A stretch of DNA of 29,780 bases from Brevibacillus sp. (GTDB taxonomy: Bacteria; Bacillota; Bacilli; Brevibacillales; Brevibacillaceae): contig JARDZO010000034.1 of the NCBI GenBank assembly GCA_029240815.1, positions 1 to 29,780 on the forward strand, in the 5' to 3' direction. The position numbers were made by a program, and so were the translations under genes. Below the pieces are notes generated by a model. It was not told the DNA's origin. It did no database searches and saw only the letters and a program-made list of their open reading frames with translations. Below, piece by piece: positions 21,101 through 29,780 of the stretch; position 1 is the stretch's first letter, and each line of letters begins with the position of its first letter.

Positions 21101-22415
21101 AGTTTTCATTTTTCGTGCGGGAGGCCTCAACTCGCGAAAACAAACGCTTCATACAAAACCAAGCGATCAACGGCCCCGTGCCAATCAAGAGGATTAACCA
21201 ATTCAAGGTAATAGGTGTCGTACTAAATGAAGTTACCACGAGAAAAACGAGAATCCCCAGCAATCGTCCCGCATCCAATCCAAATTCACGCAGGACCACG
21301 TATTCGACCCGATTTCGTGCGCTTTGTTCATTGGAGCCAATCAGATCAAACACGGTAGAAATCATCGGAACAGAAAAGAGCGGATAGGACAGACCGACAG
21401 CCACTCCGAAAATGAGCAGGGTAACATAGCTGACTTGCCATAAAAAGAGGGAGACGACTCCGCTCATGACCAATGCCCCGCAAAACATGCCCCACTTGCG
21501 ATAGCTCGGCTTGAACCATTTACCCACCACATAATAACTGCAGAGACCGACTGCAGACGTGATCAGCCAGTAATTGCCCAAGGTCATTTCACTCTTCGTA
21601 GCGATATAGACCATGAGACCAATGATAAAGCCGAAAACTCCTTCGCGCAGCCCTTGCCCCGCCAAAGCACCGAAAGCCCAACGCCAATTCGTGTCCTCCC
21701 GCAAACTATGGAAGGCAAACGTCCAGGAATAGCTGCCCTCGGACTGTCGTTTTTTCAGAAAAAAGCTGATCACGACACCTATGACAAACAGGACAAGAGA
21801 GATCGTAAAGATAAGCGTGTATCCTTTGGCATCTGCCATGCGTGAAATGAGGTAACCGGATATCCAGGGAGCAATCATGCCACCGCCGGAAGCGAGCAAT
21901 CCAGCCCAGCCATTAAACAGATCCCGATTGTCCGGGCCTGTAATTTCAAAATATACGACGTTAAAGGCGAGCCAAAAAAAGCCCACAGCCATCCCTTGCA
22001 CAAGCCCGATCAGTGCTGCATACGATACGACTTTAGTGCCCAGGACGAGCACCAGCAGGTAAAAGAGAGCAGATATCGCCATGCCCAAGCGCAACGCATT
22101 CATTTTGTTGAAGCGCTTTACCCAGACGCCAGCTAACCAAAAAGTGAGCGCACTAGCGAGGTAGGTGGTAAAAGTAAACCAGGCGATGGGAGCGAACTGG
22201 CTCTTTACCTTCCATAAATAGACGTTCACAAACGTGCCAGATAGCGCTCCTGCTGTAATAAAGAGGACGTTGACGAACAGCAAGAGCTTGGCTTGCGTAT
22301 CAAGCTGGCCGCGTCTCCGATGCAGATCTTCTCTGTCCTGATGAGCCAGGTTCTGCCCAGATGGACGTAGTTTTTGGAGAATGTCGGGGAAGCCGGATTT
22401 TGTCTTTTGATGCAT
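21099..22415 (-). CDS. MFS family transporter
   Basis: The protein has 438 residues from ATG 22415 (MHQKTKSGFPDIL), which has GAAGGGGC upstream. The frame is open further to 22565, but the extra residues lie in the intergenic region and have no hydrophobic character. About 12 hydrophobic helices follow a basic N-terminal segment (HQDREDLHRRRGQLDTQAKLLLFVNVLF). The cytoplasmic loop between helices 2 and 3 (GVWVKRFNKMNALRLG) is a weak motif A. VLREFGLDAGRLLGILVF is a conserved late block in Bacillota proteins of this group. No substrate can be given. It is divergent from the amidohydrolase gene with about 200 bases between. Confidence 0.82.
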   Translation of the reverse strand: MHQKTKSGFPDILQKLRPSGQNLAHQDREDLHRRRGQLDTQAKLLLFVNVLFITAGALSGTFVNVYLWKVKSQFAPIAWFTFTTYLASALTFWLAGVWVKRFNKMNALRLGMAISALFYLLVLVLGTKVVSYAALIGLVQGMAVGFFWLAFNVVYFEITGPDNRDLFNGWAGLLASGGGMIAPWISGYLISRMADAKGYTLIFTISLVLFVIGVVISFFLKKRQSEGSYSWTFAFHSLREDTNWRWAFGALAGQGLREGVFGFIIGLMVYIATKSEMTLGNYWLITSAVGLCSYYVVGKWFKPSYRKWGMFCGALVMSGVVSLFLWQVSYVTLLIFGVAVGLSYPLFSVPMISTVFDLIGSNEQSARNRVEYVVLREFGLDAGRLLGILVFLVVTSFSTTPITLNWLILLIGTGPLIAWFCMKRLFSRVEASRTKNEN

Positions 22416-22529
22416 GTGTCTGCCCCTTCTATGAAAAGATTTGAAATGGCTTCGTTCATAAAGTGCCCGATTGGGAGAGGGAATAGACGGCAAACCAGAA
22501 TTTCCCTGTGTGCGTATTTTGTTGAAAAA

Positions 22530-22546
22530 AACAAAAAACTTTTGTT
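22530..22546. repeat. Inverted repeat AACAAAA-AAC-TTTTGTT
   Basis: Perfect seven-base arms in the divergent region between the MFS and amidohydrolase genes. This is a candidate operator shared by both; no regulator gene is adjacent. Confidence 0.3.
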
Positions 22547-22617
22547 TCAGGAAGGAAATAGACACCCGTTACCCAAATAAGGAACGAATAGTAAAGCTGA
22601 AAAAAAGGGGTAGTGAA

Positions 22618-24216
22618 ATGACCACCACAATTTTTACTAATGGACGTATCTATACGGGGGATCCCCAGGATCTGTTCGTACAAGCCATGGTCGTCAAAGA
22701 TGGACTCGTCCACGATCTGGGAACAGATGCTGACATGACCCTGCAATGGGGCAAAAGCGATACCCGGATCATCGACCTCCAAGGCTGCACAGCAACACCA
22801 GGTCTGATTGACAGCCATCTTCATCTGGGCTGGCTCGGACTGACTTTTCTCCAATTGGATTTGACCAAGGCAACTTCCAAAGATGAAATGCTGCATATGA
22901 TTAAACAAAAGGCTGAACAGACACCGCCAAATGAATGGATACAAGGTCATGGCTGGGACGAAAACCTGTTTGTCGGAGGGGGAGGGATTCCTACCCTGGA
23001 GGAGCTGGACCTCGTTGCTCCTCATTGCCCAATCCTCTTGTCCCGTATTTGCGGCCATGCGAATCTCGTGAATAGCAAGGCGTTGGAGCTAAGCAACTAC
23101 CACCCGGATATGGCAGTGCCAGCAGGCGGGGTAATTGTGCACGATCCTGTAACGGGAAAGCCTACAGGAATGCTGCTCGAAACTGCGTCCAACCTGATTA
23201 CGCCGAACATCCCAAAACCAAGCTACGATTCGTTAAAGCAAGCCTTGCGGGGTTCCGTTCGTTACGCGATGGAGCACGGTTTGACAGGGGCGCATACGGA
23301 AGACTGCCGGGATTTACATGGACTCGCGCAAACGTATCGACTCTACGATGAACTGATTAATGGGGAAGAGCTGGCACTGCGCTGCAATCTGCTCGTGTAT
23401 TATCCGAACATGCACGAGCTTCGTGACTTAGGAATGCGTGCAGGCTACGGGAATAGTCATGTGAATATTGGCGCTGTTAAAATATTTGCGGACGGAGCGT
23501 TGGGACGTCGTACTGCTTACCTGGCGGCACCTTACGCAGATGATTCAACGACGAGCGGCTATCCTGTGCATGAGCAAGAGGCGTTGACAGAGCTGGTACG
23601 TCAGGCACGCGAACTGCATATGCCGATTGCAGTCCATACGATCGGAGACAAAGCGCTGGAGATGGTTCTGGACAGTCTGGATCAGTTTGCTCCAGTCGCC
23701 TATCGAGATCGACTGATTCACACCCAAATCTTGCGGCCGGATTTGCTGGACAGATTGGCGGTTCCCCATCGCATCGCAGACATCCAGCCTCGCTTTTTGG
23801 CAGGTGACTTCCCTTGGGTGATGGACCGGGTAGGAGAAGAGCGTATCCAGTATTCTTACATCTGGAAGACGATGATGGAGCGGGGAATTATTTGTGCGGC
23901 TGGATCGGATACTCCGGTCGAACCGATCGATCCGCTGCTTGGCATTCACGCTGCAGTTACTCGAAAAGCTCCAGGTGACACGCATGGTGGATACCTCCCG
24001 CATGAAAAGCTGACGATGCAAGAGGCTATTCACCTGTTCACACTCGGAAGTGCTACTGTCACCAATGAAGACCATTTGAAAGGTACCTTGTCTCGGGGGA
24101 AATTTGCAGACATGACGGTATACTCGAACGATCTGTTCTCGATCGATCCGGATGAGCTGTTGTCGACCAAGGTCGTGATGACGGTGATTGGTGGTCAGGT
24201 GCTCTATACTAGATAG
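22618..24216 (+). CDS. YtcJ-type metal-dependent amidohydrolase (amidohydrolase family 3)
   Basis: The protein has 532 residues from ATG 22618, which has AAGGGG seven bases upstream. The open frame reaches back to 22471, but without a suitable site. The family layout is complete: an N-terminal beta sandwich (TTTIFTNGRIYTGDPQD), metal ligands His67 and His69 in TPGLIDSHLHLGWLG, VKIFADGALGRRTAYL with the usual bridging-lysine region, PIAVHTIGDKA, and AAGSDTPVEPIDPLLGIHAAVTR with the metal Asp. It ends in GKFADMTVYSNDLF. Members hydrolyse N-substituted formamides, hydantoin-like or other amide bonds; many are uncharacterised. No terminator separates it from the acetyltransferase gene 83 bases downstream. 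Its substrate might relate to the divergent transporter, which is an inference. Confidence 0.88.
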   Translation: MTTTIFTNGRIYTGDPQDLFVQAMVVKDGLVHDLGTDADMTLQWGKSDTRIIDLQGCTATPGLIDSHLHLGWLGLTFLQLDLTKATSKDEMLHMIKQKAEQTPPNEWIQGHGWDENLFVGGGGIPTLEELDLVAPHCPILLSRICGHANLVNSKALELSNYHPDMAVPAGGVIVHDPVTGKPTGMLLETASNLITPNIPKPSYDSLKQALRGSVRYAMEHGLTGAHTEDCRDLHGLAQTYRLYDELINGEELALRCNLLVYYPNMHELRDLGMRAGYGNSHVNIGAVKIFADGALGRRTAYLAAPYADDSTTSGYPVHEQEALTELVRQARELHMPIAVHTIGDKALEMVLDSLDQFAPVAYRDRLIHTQILRPDLLDRLAVPHRIADIQPRFLAGDFPWVMDRVGEERIQYSYIWKTMMERGIICAAGSDTPVEPIDPLLGIHAAVTRKAPGDTHGGYLPHEKLTMQEAIHLFTLGSATVTNEDHLKGTLSRGKFADMTVYSNDLFSIDPDELLSTKVVMTVIGGQVLYTR

Positions 24217-24299
24217 TCGAATCAGGATGTGTCGAGGGGCCATAGACGACAGAGAAGTTACGCCTTATTATGAATGGTAATTGATGGGAGGTGTGGCGA

Positions 24300-24755
24300 G
24301 TGGAAATCGTGGCAATCCAGCAGAAGATTCAGTTGTTTGACGACGCAGTAAACGCATTTTGGGGACAGTGGGGCAGCAAAGAGAATTACAAGTTTTATGA
24401 AGACTGCATGCTTCACTCTTGCAAGACAACCGATGAAATACCGAGATTTTATGTGGCGCTCCAGGACGAGAAGATCATTGGTACATACGCGTTAATCAGG
24501 AACGATCTGAACAGTCGGCAAGATTTGTACCCGTGGTTGGCTTGCCTGTATGTGGATCCAGCTTATCGGGGAAAGGCGATCGGCTCCCAGCTACTGGAGC
24601 ACGCCATACAAGAAGCAGCACAAAAAGGCTTTCAAAGCCTGTATTTAACCACCGATCTGGAAGGCTACTATGAAAAATATGGCTGGACACATACTTCCGT
24701 AGCATACGGTGTGAGTGGCGGTTCTATCAAAGTGTATGAAAAGTCCACACAATAG
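24300..24755 (+). CDS. GNAT family N-acetyltransferase
   Basis: The protein has 151 residues from GTG 24300, eight bases after GGAGG (24287-24291); a GTG at 24291 in frame overlaps that site. Motif A is ACLYVDPAYRGKAIGSQLLEHAIQEA (about residues 81-106) with the acetyl-CoA loop RGKAIG. Motif B is SLYLTTDLEGYYEKYGWTHTSVAYG, containing the typical 'xxYxKxGW' end. The acceptor is not known. It probably shares the transcript of the YtcJ-type amidohydrolase, since no terminator lies between them, and it ends at a strong terminator. Confidence 0.85.
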   Translation: MEIVAIQQKIQLFDDAVNAFWGQWGSKENYKFYEDCMLHSCKTTDEIPRFYVALQDEKIIGTYALIRNDLNSRQDLYPWLACLYVDPAYRGKAIGSQLLEHAIQEAAQKGFQSLYLTTDLEGYYEKYGWTHTSVAYGVSGGSIKVYEKSTQ

Positions 24756-24786
24756 ACTGAGCTCATTAAAGGAATAAACCATTTCA

Positions 24787-24835
24787 GCGGAAGGCAGAAT
24801 CGCGACGAGATATCGATTCTGCCTTCCGCTTTTTT
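24787..24835 (+). terminator. Very strong terminator between convergent genes
   Basis: GCGGAAGGCAGAATCG (24787-24802) and CGATTCTGCCTTCCGC (24814-24829) form a perfect 16-base stem with an 11-base loop, followed by six T. It serves the acetyltransferase; the convergent gene ends at 24852 and may use it too, though without a T-run on that side. Confidence 0.92.
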
Positions 24836-24851
24836 ATCATGAGCACCTCGG

Positions 24852-27518
24852 CTAGTTTTCTTGCTGTTTGGGCTCTTCTTCTATTGCCAAAAGGTAGCCA
24901 TGCGTTCCATCCAAACGAATCAGCTGTCCATCCTTGATCAATTGAGTAGCCCTATCAATACCTGCTACTGCAGGAATTCCGTATTCCCGTGCTACAACTG
25001 CACCATGTGTCATCATCCCGCCAACTTCCATGACGAGACCTTTTGCTTGATGAAATAATGGTGTCCAACCAGGATCCGTAAAAGGGGCGATCATGATTTC
25101 GCCAGGCTCGAGGGTGGCAGTCTCCGGTTTCATGACAATTCGTGCGTAGCCTTCTACCACACCAGGGGACACTGGAGTACCGACGTGGGCACCATCTGGA
25201 AAAGAGGATAGATCTCTCTTACCCACCACGATTTCTCCTTCACTGGTCATAACACGAGGTGGAGACAGCTTTTGATAATGCTTGTAAGCTTGCTTTCGGG
25301 ATTCGATCAGCGAAGAAAGCTCTCCCGAAAAGCGTTCTTCCAATAGAGCTTTCAGTTCTTTGAGACTGAGGAAAAAGACATCTTTGTCGTCCTCGAGCTT
25401 TCCTTCTTTCACGAGCTTTTGTGCTTCTTCCAGCACCGCTTTTTTGTAGATGTCAAAGTGCAGCACGATGACGAACTTATGATTTTCCCGCAACCCACCC
25501 ATGTTGCGATACAGGGAGAGCAACCGTGAAAGAAAGGAGTGCTTGAAATCTCCATCGGGTGTATCCTTTACGCGGTCCAGGATACGCTTGGCGGTTTCTT
25601 CTGCTTTTGCAGCCCCTTGCTTGAAGCGGTCCCGATGCTCCCCGGATTCTACTGTCCGCAGATGTCCCAGAATCGATGACAACAGCATCGACGGATCTTC
25701 TCTCCAGCGAGGCTTGGCGAGGTCGATCTCACCGGGGCAGCGCGCACCGAAGTGTCGCAAAAACTTCTCCAGCTCTTCGCGAAATTTTCCGCCGCCTTCC
25801 ATATGGCTAAGACCTTCGTAGAATGGCTGATTCTTTGCTTGTTGTAGAAAGCGGATCAGCTCCGGATAGGGACGAACAACATCAGCCAGATCCCCCAGCC
25901 TCAGTCCCATTTCAGCCGTGACGTTGTGGGGCAGCGACTTTTGCAGTGGAGATAAATCTTCAGGAGGCTGCACCCACCATGCTGAGAAGAGCTGTATCAA
26001 TTGAAAGGCGATCATGCCGGTAGCAAAGTAATGGATGTCGTTCATAAACAAGTCCATCATGAGTTTGCCGGCATTTTCTTCCAGAGCTGTGATCCGTTCT
26101 GCTCCAGACACCGACGAGAGCTGCTCCTTGGTTTCCTTCACACGTTTACGCATGAATTCAAGAATTTTGCTGTACACATGGTCGCTGTCAGGTGACATCA
26201 AGTCTTTCAACAGTACGGTGACGAGTGGACCTGCTGCACGAAGCAGCTGCTCTTTCATTGGTTCAAAAGAAGTCGTTTGCTTAAATTCATCGCGTTTCAG
26301 GATGTCAGTCAGCGCTATGCTCATTAGCTCATCCATCTGGCTCATCATTTTCGGGAAGAGCTTTTGGGCAAAATCGTAATGCAGCATATCGGTAGGGTCC
26401 ATAAACAGTCGCCCGCCCGCTTCTACAAAAGGTTGTCGTCGCATGTTTTCAGGAGATGACATGAGCTGTTTCCATAGGGAGATCGCCATGGGAGACATAG
26501 GCTCTGTCATCATTTGCTGGTGGCCGAATGACAAAAAGACGTGGAACTGTTTGTCTGAAATATCAGGGACCGGGAACAGGGAGGTAATCGGGCGAGCCTG
26601 GAGGATATAGAGCCTTCCGTCAGCCAATGCCCATTCGATGTCTTGCTCTGTGCCGTAATGACTCTCGATTTGTTGGCCAAGTCCCGCGAGCTCCAGGATG
26701 CGATCATCTGGTAATGCCTGTGCCGTTTGCTCCGCTGTAGGGATATCGGATTTGAGAGTCCCGCCTTGGGCTAGAGCGTGGATGGCGACCTTTTTCGTCG
26801 AGATGTGCTTGTCCGTTATGGCACCATCTCTGATTTGATAACGGTCGGGAGAAACCAGCCCGGAGACGAGAGCTTCTCCTAATCCAAGGCTAGCCTCGAT
26901 TGTCGTGATCCCTCGATGTCCGCTGACCGGATCAGCAGTGAACATGATCCCAGAGACCTCTGGAAAGACCATTTGCTGGACGACAATCGACAAGAGAACA
27001 CAACGATGATCAAAGCCATTGTTCATGCGGTAAACGATAGCTCGATCAGAGAAAAGGGAAGCCCAGCAAGCACGGATCGCTGAGATGAGCTGGAGCTCTC
27101 CCTTTACATTCAGAAACGTTTCGTGTTGTCCGGCAAACGAGGCAGTGGGCAGGTCTTCTGCAGTCGCACTGGAACGAACGGCGTAAGCATGCAAGGAGCC
27201 CAAGCTCGTCCACTGTTCCAGGACGACGGACAGAATCTCTTCAGGAATCGGCAGCGATTCGATGTGCAAGCGTATCTCTTGCCCGAATTGTCTGACCCCC
27301 TCCAGATTCGCAGAATCTAATTCATCCAGAGCCCGGAGGTATTTTTGCATGTCGTTGCTTGTATCCAACATGGTTTGAAAGGCGGCAGTCGTAATACAAA
27401 ATCCCCCTGGAACGGGGAAACCTGCTTTCGTCAGTTCGCCTAGATTTGCCCCTTTTCCACCGACGAGAGAGAGCGAGTCTTTATTGATATGTTGAAAGGG
27501 AAGTACATATGGGTTCAA
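24852..27518 (-). CDS. rph: Rifampicin phosphotransferase-like dikinase
   Basis: The protein has 888 residues from TTG 27518, with GGAGGT seven bases upstream. The order is ATP-grasp domain (about 1-320), a long middle domain (about 330-770), and a C-terminal phosphohistidine domain. The ATP domain has LVGGKGANLGEL (Lys22), AYAVRSSATAEDLPTASFAGQHETFLNV (Arg115) and DIEWALADGRLYILQARPI. The swivelling catalytic histidine is His838 in MMTHGAVVAREYGIPAVAG. PEP synthase has a different order, with a C-terminal PEP-binding domain that is absent here. The closest described family is Rph of Listeria and relatives, which uses ATP to phosphorylate rifamycins, giving AMP and phosphate. The middle domain, which sets substrate choice, cannot be judged from motifs, so rifampicin as substrate is probable but not shown. 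The gene stands alone, divergent from the GrpB gene. Confidence 0.82.
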   Translation of the reverse strand: MNPYVLPFQHINKDSLSLVGGKGANLGELTKAGFPVPGGFCITTAAFQTMLDTSNDMQKYLRALDELDSANLEGVRQFGQEIRLHIESLPIPEEILSVVLEQWTSLGSLHAYAVRSSATAEDLPTASFAGQHETFLNVKGELQLISAIRACWASLFSDRAIVYRMNNGFDHRCVLLSIVVQQMVFPEVSGIMFTADPVSGHRGITTIEASLGLGEALVSGLVSPDRYQIRDGAITDKHISTKKVAIHALAQGGTLKSDIPTAEQTAQALPDDRILELAGLGQQIESHYGTEQDIEWALADGRLYILQARPITSLFPVPDISDKQFHVFLSFGHQQMMTEPMSPMAISLWKQLMSSPENMRRQPFVEAGGRLFMDPTDMLHYDFAQKLFPKMMSQMDELMSIALTDILKRDEFKQTTSFEPMKEQLLRAAGPLVTVLLKDLMSPDSDHVYSKILEFMRKRVKETKEQLSSVSGAERITALEENAGKLMMDLFMNDIHYFATGMIAFQLIQLFSAWWVQPPEDLSPLQKSLPHNVTAEMGLRLGDLADVVRPYPELIRFLQQAKNQPFYEGLSHMEGGGKFREELEKFLRHFGARCPGEIDLAKPRWREDPSMLLSSILGHLRTVESGEHRDRFKQGAAKAEETAKRILDRVKDTPDGDFKHSFLSRLLSLYRNMGGLRENHKFVIVLHFDIYKKAVLEEAQKLVKEGKLEDDKDVFFLSLKELKALLEERFSGELSSLIESRKQAYKHYQKLSPPRVMTSEGEIVVGKRDLSSFPDGAHVGTPVSPGVVEGYARIVMKPETATLEPGEIMIAPFTDPGWTPLFHQAKGLVMEVGGMMTHGAVVAREYGIPAVAGIDRATQLIKDGQLIRLDGTHGYLLAIEEEPKQQEN

Positions 27519-27625
27519 GGAAATGACCTCCGAAGTCCGCTAAAAGTGAATGAAGGAAGCAATCAGAAGTATTCCCTTTGCCTGCGAGATTATGAAAAGT
27601 AGGGTATCGGAGGAGGTTTTTGAGT

Positions 27626-28171
27626 ATGCGTGAAGCGATTATTGTGGTTCCGTACGAGGAGGAATGGCCTTATCTCTTTCAGGAGATGGGGAGACGTTTA
27701 CGTAACACATTGGGAGAGCTCGCCGTCCGGATAGACCATATTGGCTCGACTTCCGTTCCTGGGCTGGCTGCCAAACCAGTTATAGATATTCAGATTTCTG
27801 TCTTCTCCTTTGAGCCAATGGACCAGCTCGTCGAACGAATGCGAGAAGCAGGCTTTCTCTATCGAGAGGATAATCCGGATCTATCGAAACGGTACTTTCG
27901 TGAGCTTCCCGGACACCTGCGAACACATGTCCACGTCCGCAGGGTCGGCAGCTGGTCAGAGCAAATCTCTCTGCTGTTTCGCGACTATTTGCGTGCCCAT
28001 CCTGAAGCTTGCATGGAATATGCTGCCCTCAAATACCGGTTGGCAGAGGATCACAGGGAGAACAGGAATCAATACGCAGATGCCAAATCTCCATTTATAT
28101 GGCGCGTTTTGCAGGAAGCTCACGAATGGAGTCAAGTTACAGGCTGGTCTGCAGGAGCTACAGATCTATGA
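27626..28171 (+). CDS. GrpB family protein (UPF0157)
   Basis: The protein has 181 residues from ATG 27626, nine bases after GGAGGAGG (27609-27616); TTG 27620 is too close to that site. The nucleotidyltransferase-like GrpB signature is visible: VVPYEEEWPYLFQEMGRRL near the start, then IDHIGSTSVPGLAAKPVIDIQISV (about 37-60), HVHVRRVGSWSEQISLLFRDYLRAHP and YADAKSPFIWRVLQEA. Family members have a nucleotidyltransferase-like fold, sometimes fused to dephospho-CoA kinase; the reaction is not established. It is divergent from the phosphotransferase gene and ends 11 bases before the convergent exporter gene. Confidence 0.88.
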   Translation: MREAIIVVPYEEEWPYLFQEMGRRLRNTLGELAVRIDHIGSTSVPGLAAKPVIDIQISVFSFEPMDQLVERMREAGFLYREDNPDLSKRYFRELPGHLRTHVHVRRVGSWSEQISLLFRDYLRAHPEACMEYAALKYRLAEDHRENRNQYADAKSPFIWRVLQEAHEWSQVTGWSAGATDL

Positions 28172-28182
28172 AGAAAGCTCTG

Positions 28183-29088
28183 TCACAGAGAGAGATCTCG
28201 CTCGGGAAGCGGAGTGACTTTCTGCTTTCCGCGAAGGAACCGCCTGAGATCGATCTCTGCAATCAATACGCTCAACAAGACAAGGGCTGCGCCAATATAG
28301 CCTCGGACCGTTAGAGTTTCCCCGTTCAGCATAAAGGCGAAGATAGCGGCAAACACCGGCTCCAGCGAAAAGATCAAGCCAGTGTGTGTGGGAGTCGTAT
28401 GTTGTTGGGCTACTGTTTGCACGACGAAACCAATGGCACTGCACAGGATGCTGAGCACGAGCACCGCGAGCCAGGCTTTAGGGGTGTGCGGGAATCTGGG
28501 TGCCTCTGTGAAAACAGAAAAAATAAGTCCGAAAAGGGCAGCAAACCCGAGCTGGTAGACGCCAAGCTGGATAGCATCTGATTGTGGAGCCAATTTACCT
28601 GTGACGATGATGTGTATGGCGTAAAACAAGGCGGTTCCGATGCACCATGCATCACCTTGACTTATTTGAAAATGATCGGTCAGCGTCAAAAGACCAATTC
28701 CGATGACGGCGAGTCCTGCTCCAAAAAAGACGCGTGTCTCCGGTATGTTTTTGAGCAAAATGGACAGCAAAGGAACGAAAATAACCGTAAGACTGACCAG
28801 AAATCCTGCCTGAGAAGCCGTGGTCGTTTTCACTCCCTCCGTAACGGTAGCAAAGACACAGAACAAAATAGCACCCAAAATAAAGGCATGCAAGAGCGTT
28901 TTGCGATTGATCCGCAAGATGCGCTTATGAAAGAACAAGGCAGCGATGATAAAAGCTATTCCAAAACGAATGCCAATGAGATTGAAAGTTTCGAGATCAG
29001 TCAGACCCATTTGCATGAAGAGATAGGACGATCCCCAAAAAAGGGTAACGAGCAGCATGGCAAGATCGGCTTTTACTTGAGGTTTCAT
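28183..29088 (-). CDS. EamA/DMT family transporter
   Basis: The protein has 301 residues from ATG 29088 (MKPQVKADLAMLLVTLFWGSSYLFMQMG), with GGGGGA about ten bases upstream; the frame opens further to 29151, but without a suitable site. There are ten hydrophobic helices in two EamA repeats. The first carries the family block TLFWGSSYLFMQ and RFGIAFIIAALFF. The second repeat ends in HTGLIFSLEPVFAAIFAFMLNGETLT with GYIGAALVLLSVLIAE. These are exporters of amino acids, nucleosides or other metabolites; the substrate is unknown. The divergent LysR gene 147 bases away is the likely regulator. Confidence 0.9.
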   Translation of the reverse strand: MKPQVKADLAMLLVTLFWGSSYLFMQMGLTDLETFNLIGIRFGIAFIIAALFFHKRILRINRKTLLHAFILGAILFCVFATVTEGVKTTTASQAGFLVSLTVIFVPLLSILLKNIPETRVFFGAGLAVIGIGLLTLTDHFQISQGDAWCIGTALFYAIHIIVTGKLAPQSDAIQLGVYQLGFAALFGLIFSVFTEAPRFPHTPKAWLAVLVLSILCSAIGFVVQTVAQQHTTPTHTGLIFSLEPVFAAIFAFMLNGETLTVRGYIGAALVLLSVLIAEIDLRRFLRGKQKVTPLPERDLSL

Positions 29089-29175
29089 GAAGAAACGTCC
29101 CCCTAGAACCGGGCAGCATCTTTGTCTGTACCGGGTATTGTGTCGTTTCAAGTATAAGGGTATCTTATAAATAAG

Positions 29176-29198
29176 AAAAATGAATGTTTATCATTTTT
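29176..29198. promoter_or_regulatory. Candidate LysR operator in the divergent region
   Basis: AAAAATGA (29176-29183) and TCATTTTT (29191-29198) form a perfect inverted repeat with seven bases between, midway in the EamA/LysR intergenic region. Position and symmetry fit a LysR recognition site. Confidence 0.45.
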
Positions 29199-29235
29199 TG
29201 CATGAAAAATTTTTGTGTAATGGGGAGTGGTTTGC

Positions 29236-29780
29236 GTGAGCCTCAGCAAGTTTCAAGTGCTCGTGACCGTTATCGAGTCAGGAAGCCTGACGAGAGCGGG
29301 TGAAGTGCTCGGCCTGACCCAATCGGCGATCAGCCACGCGATTGCCAGCTTGGAGAGAGAATACGGATTTTCGATCCTGACGAGGGGACGGTCGGGGGTC
29401 AGTCTGACGAGCAATGGGGAGCGTTTACTCAAATACATGAGAGAGATGCTGCGCTGGAACGAGCAAATGCTGCAAGAAGTCTCAGCAATCAACGGGATTG
29501 AAGTGGGAACAGTGCGAATCGGGACGTTTACGAGTGTTTCTACGCAATGGCTCCCTAGTATTCTCAAACAGTTTCAAGACCAGTACCCTGCAATCGAGAT
29601 CAAGCTGTTGGAAGGCTACTACGATGATATCGAAAACTGGATCGTGTCTGGTGCAGTAGATTTGGGATTCGTCTCCTTGCCCGCGACTGAGACCTTGGAA
29701 ACTGTGCCATTACACCAGGACCGCATGCTTGTGATCGTGACAGAAGACCATCCACTCTGCCAAAAAGAATCCGTGCACCT
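29236..29780 (+). CDS. LysR family transcriptional regulator (3' partial)
   Basis: The frame opens at GTG 29236, eight bases after GGGGAG (29222-29227), and is cut by the window end after about 181 residues. The N-terminal winged helix-turn-helix is clear: FQVLVTVIESGSLTRAGEVLGLTQSAISHAIASLEREYGFSILTRGRSGVSLTSNGERLL. The linker helix follows (REMLRWNEQMLQEVSAI). The first half of the substrate-binding domain then starts at VGTVRIGTFTSVSTQWLPSILKQFQ. It is divergent from the EamA exporter and probably controls it together with its own gene. The effector is unknown. Confidence 0.93.
   Translation, partial: MSLSKFQVLVTVIESGSLTRAGEVLGLTQSAISHAIASLEREYGFSILTRGRSGVSLTSNGERLLKYMREMLRWNEQMLQEVSAINGIEVGTVRIGTFTSVSTQWLPSILKQFQDQYPAIEIKLLEGYYDDIENWIVSGAVDLGFVSLPATETLETVPLHQDRMLVIVTEDHPLCQKESVH

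Noticed and set aside
24852..27518. Phosphoenolpyruvate synthase
   Set aside because: The C-terminal PEP/pyruvate-binding domain is absent and the phosphohistidine domain is at the very end, as in Rph.

Overview
The window looks like chromosomal DNA of an aerobic, endospore-forming Bacillota of the Brevibacillus/Paenibacillus type. The evidence is: spore-coat cotJC and cotJA-like genes at the left edge; a nucB-type sporulation nuclease; strong AGGAGG ribosome binding sites with many TTG/GTG starts; and a rifampicin-phosphotransferase-like gene. The genus is an inference. I saw no rRNA, tRNA, CRISPR array, insertion sequence or phage gene.

Left part (1-9232): the end of a cotJ-type operon. 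Then a TetR regulator and the SDR-type gene it probably controls, linked by three copies of a 10-base operator. Then a broken aminoglycoside-phosphotransferase-family gene and a GNAT acetyltransferase. On the minus strand follow lgt, a DHA2 drug exporter and its MarR regulator with two matching operators, a short-chain dehydrogenase, and a PAS/AAA+ sigma-54 activator of the RocR type.

Centre (9233-19540), the most interesting part: a sigma-54 promoter matching the consensus (TGGCAC-N5-TTGCT) lies between the divergent activator gene and a run of ten plus-strand genes ending at a strong terminator. The genes are a flavin reductase, an HpaB-family flavin monooxygenase, a stand-alone FAD-synthetase domain, a HutI-like amidohydrolase, an M20/PepT-like metallohydrolase, and a complete LivKHMGF-type ABC importer. 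The monooxygenase lacks the Tyr and His that hold the phenol in 4-hydroxyphenylacetate hydroxylases. The amidohydrolase lacks the catalytic Glu of HutI. The M20 protein has Gln where a metal-ligand Glu is expected. My reading is an inducible pathway that imports a small heterocyclic or amide-like compound, oxygenates it with locally supplied FADH2, opens the resulting lactam or imidazolone-like ring, and trims the product to an amino acid. The substrate is unknown; an imidazole-type acid is one hypothesis.

Right part (19541-29780): a second TetR regulator; a nucB gene frameshifted inside its signal peptide (minus strand); an MFS protein divergent from a YtcJ-type amidohydrolase; a GNAT; a long rifampicin-phosphotransferase-like gene (minus); a GrpB/UPF0157 protein; an EamA exporter (minus); and a divergent LysR regulator cut by the window end.
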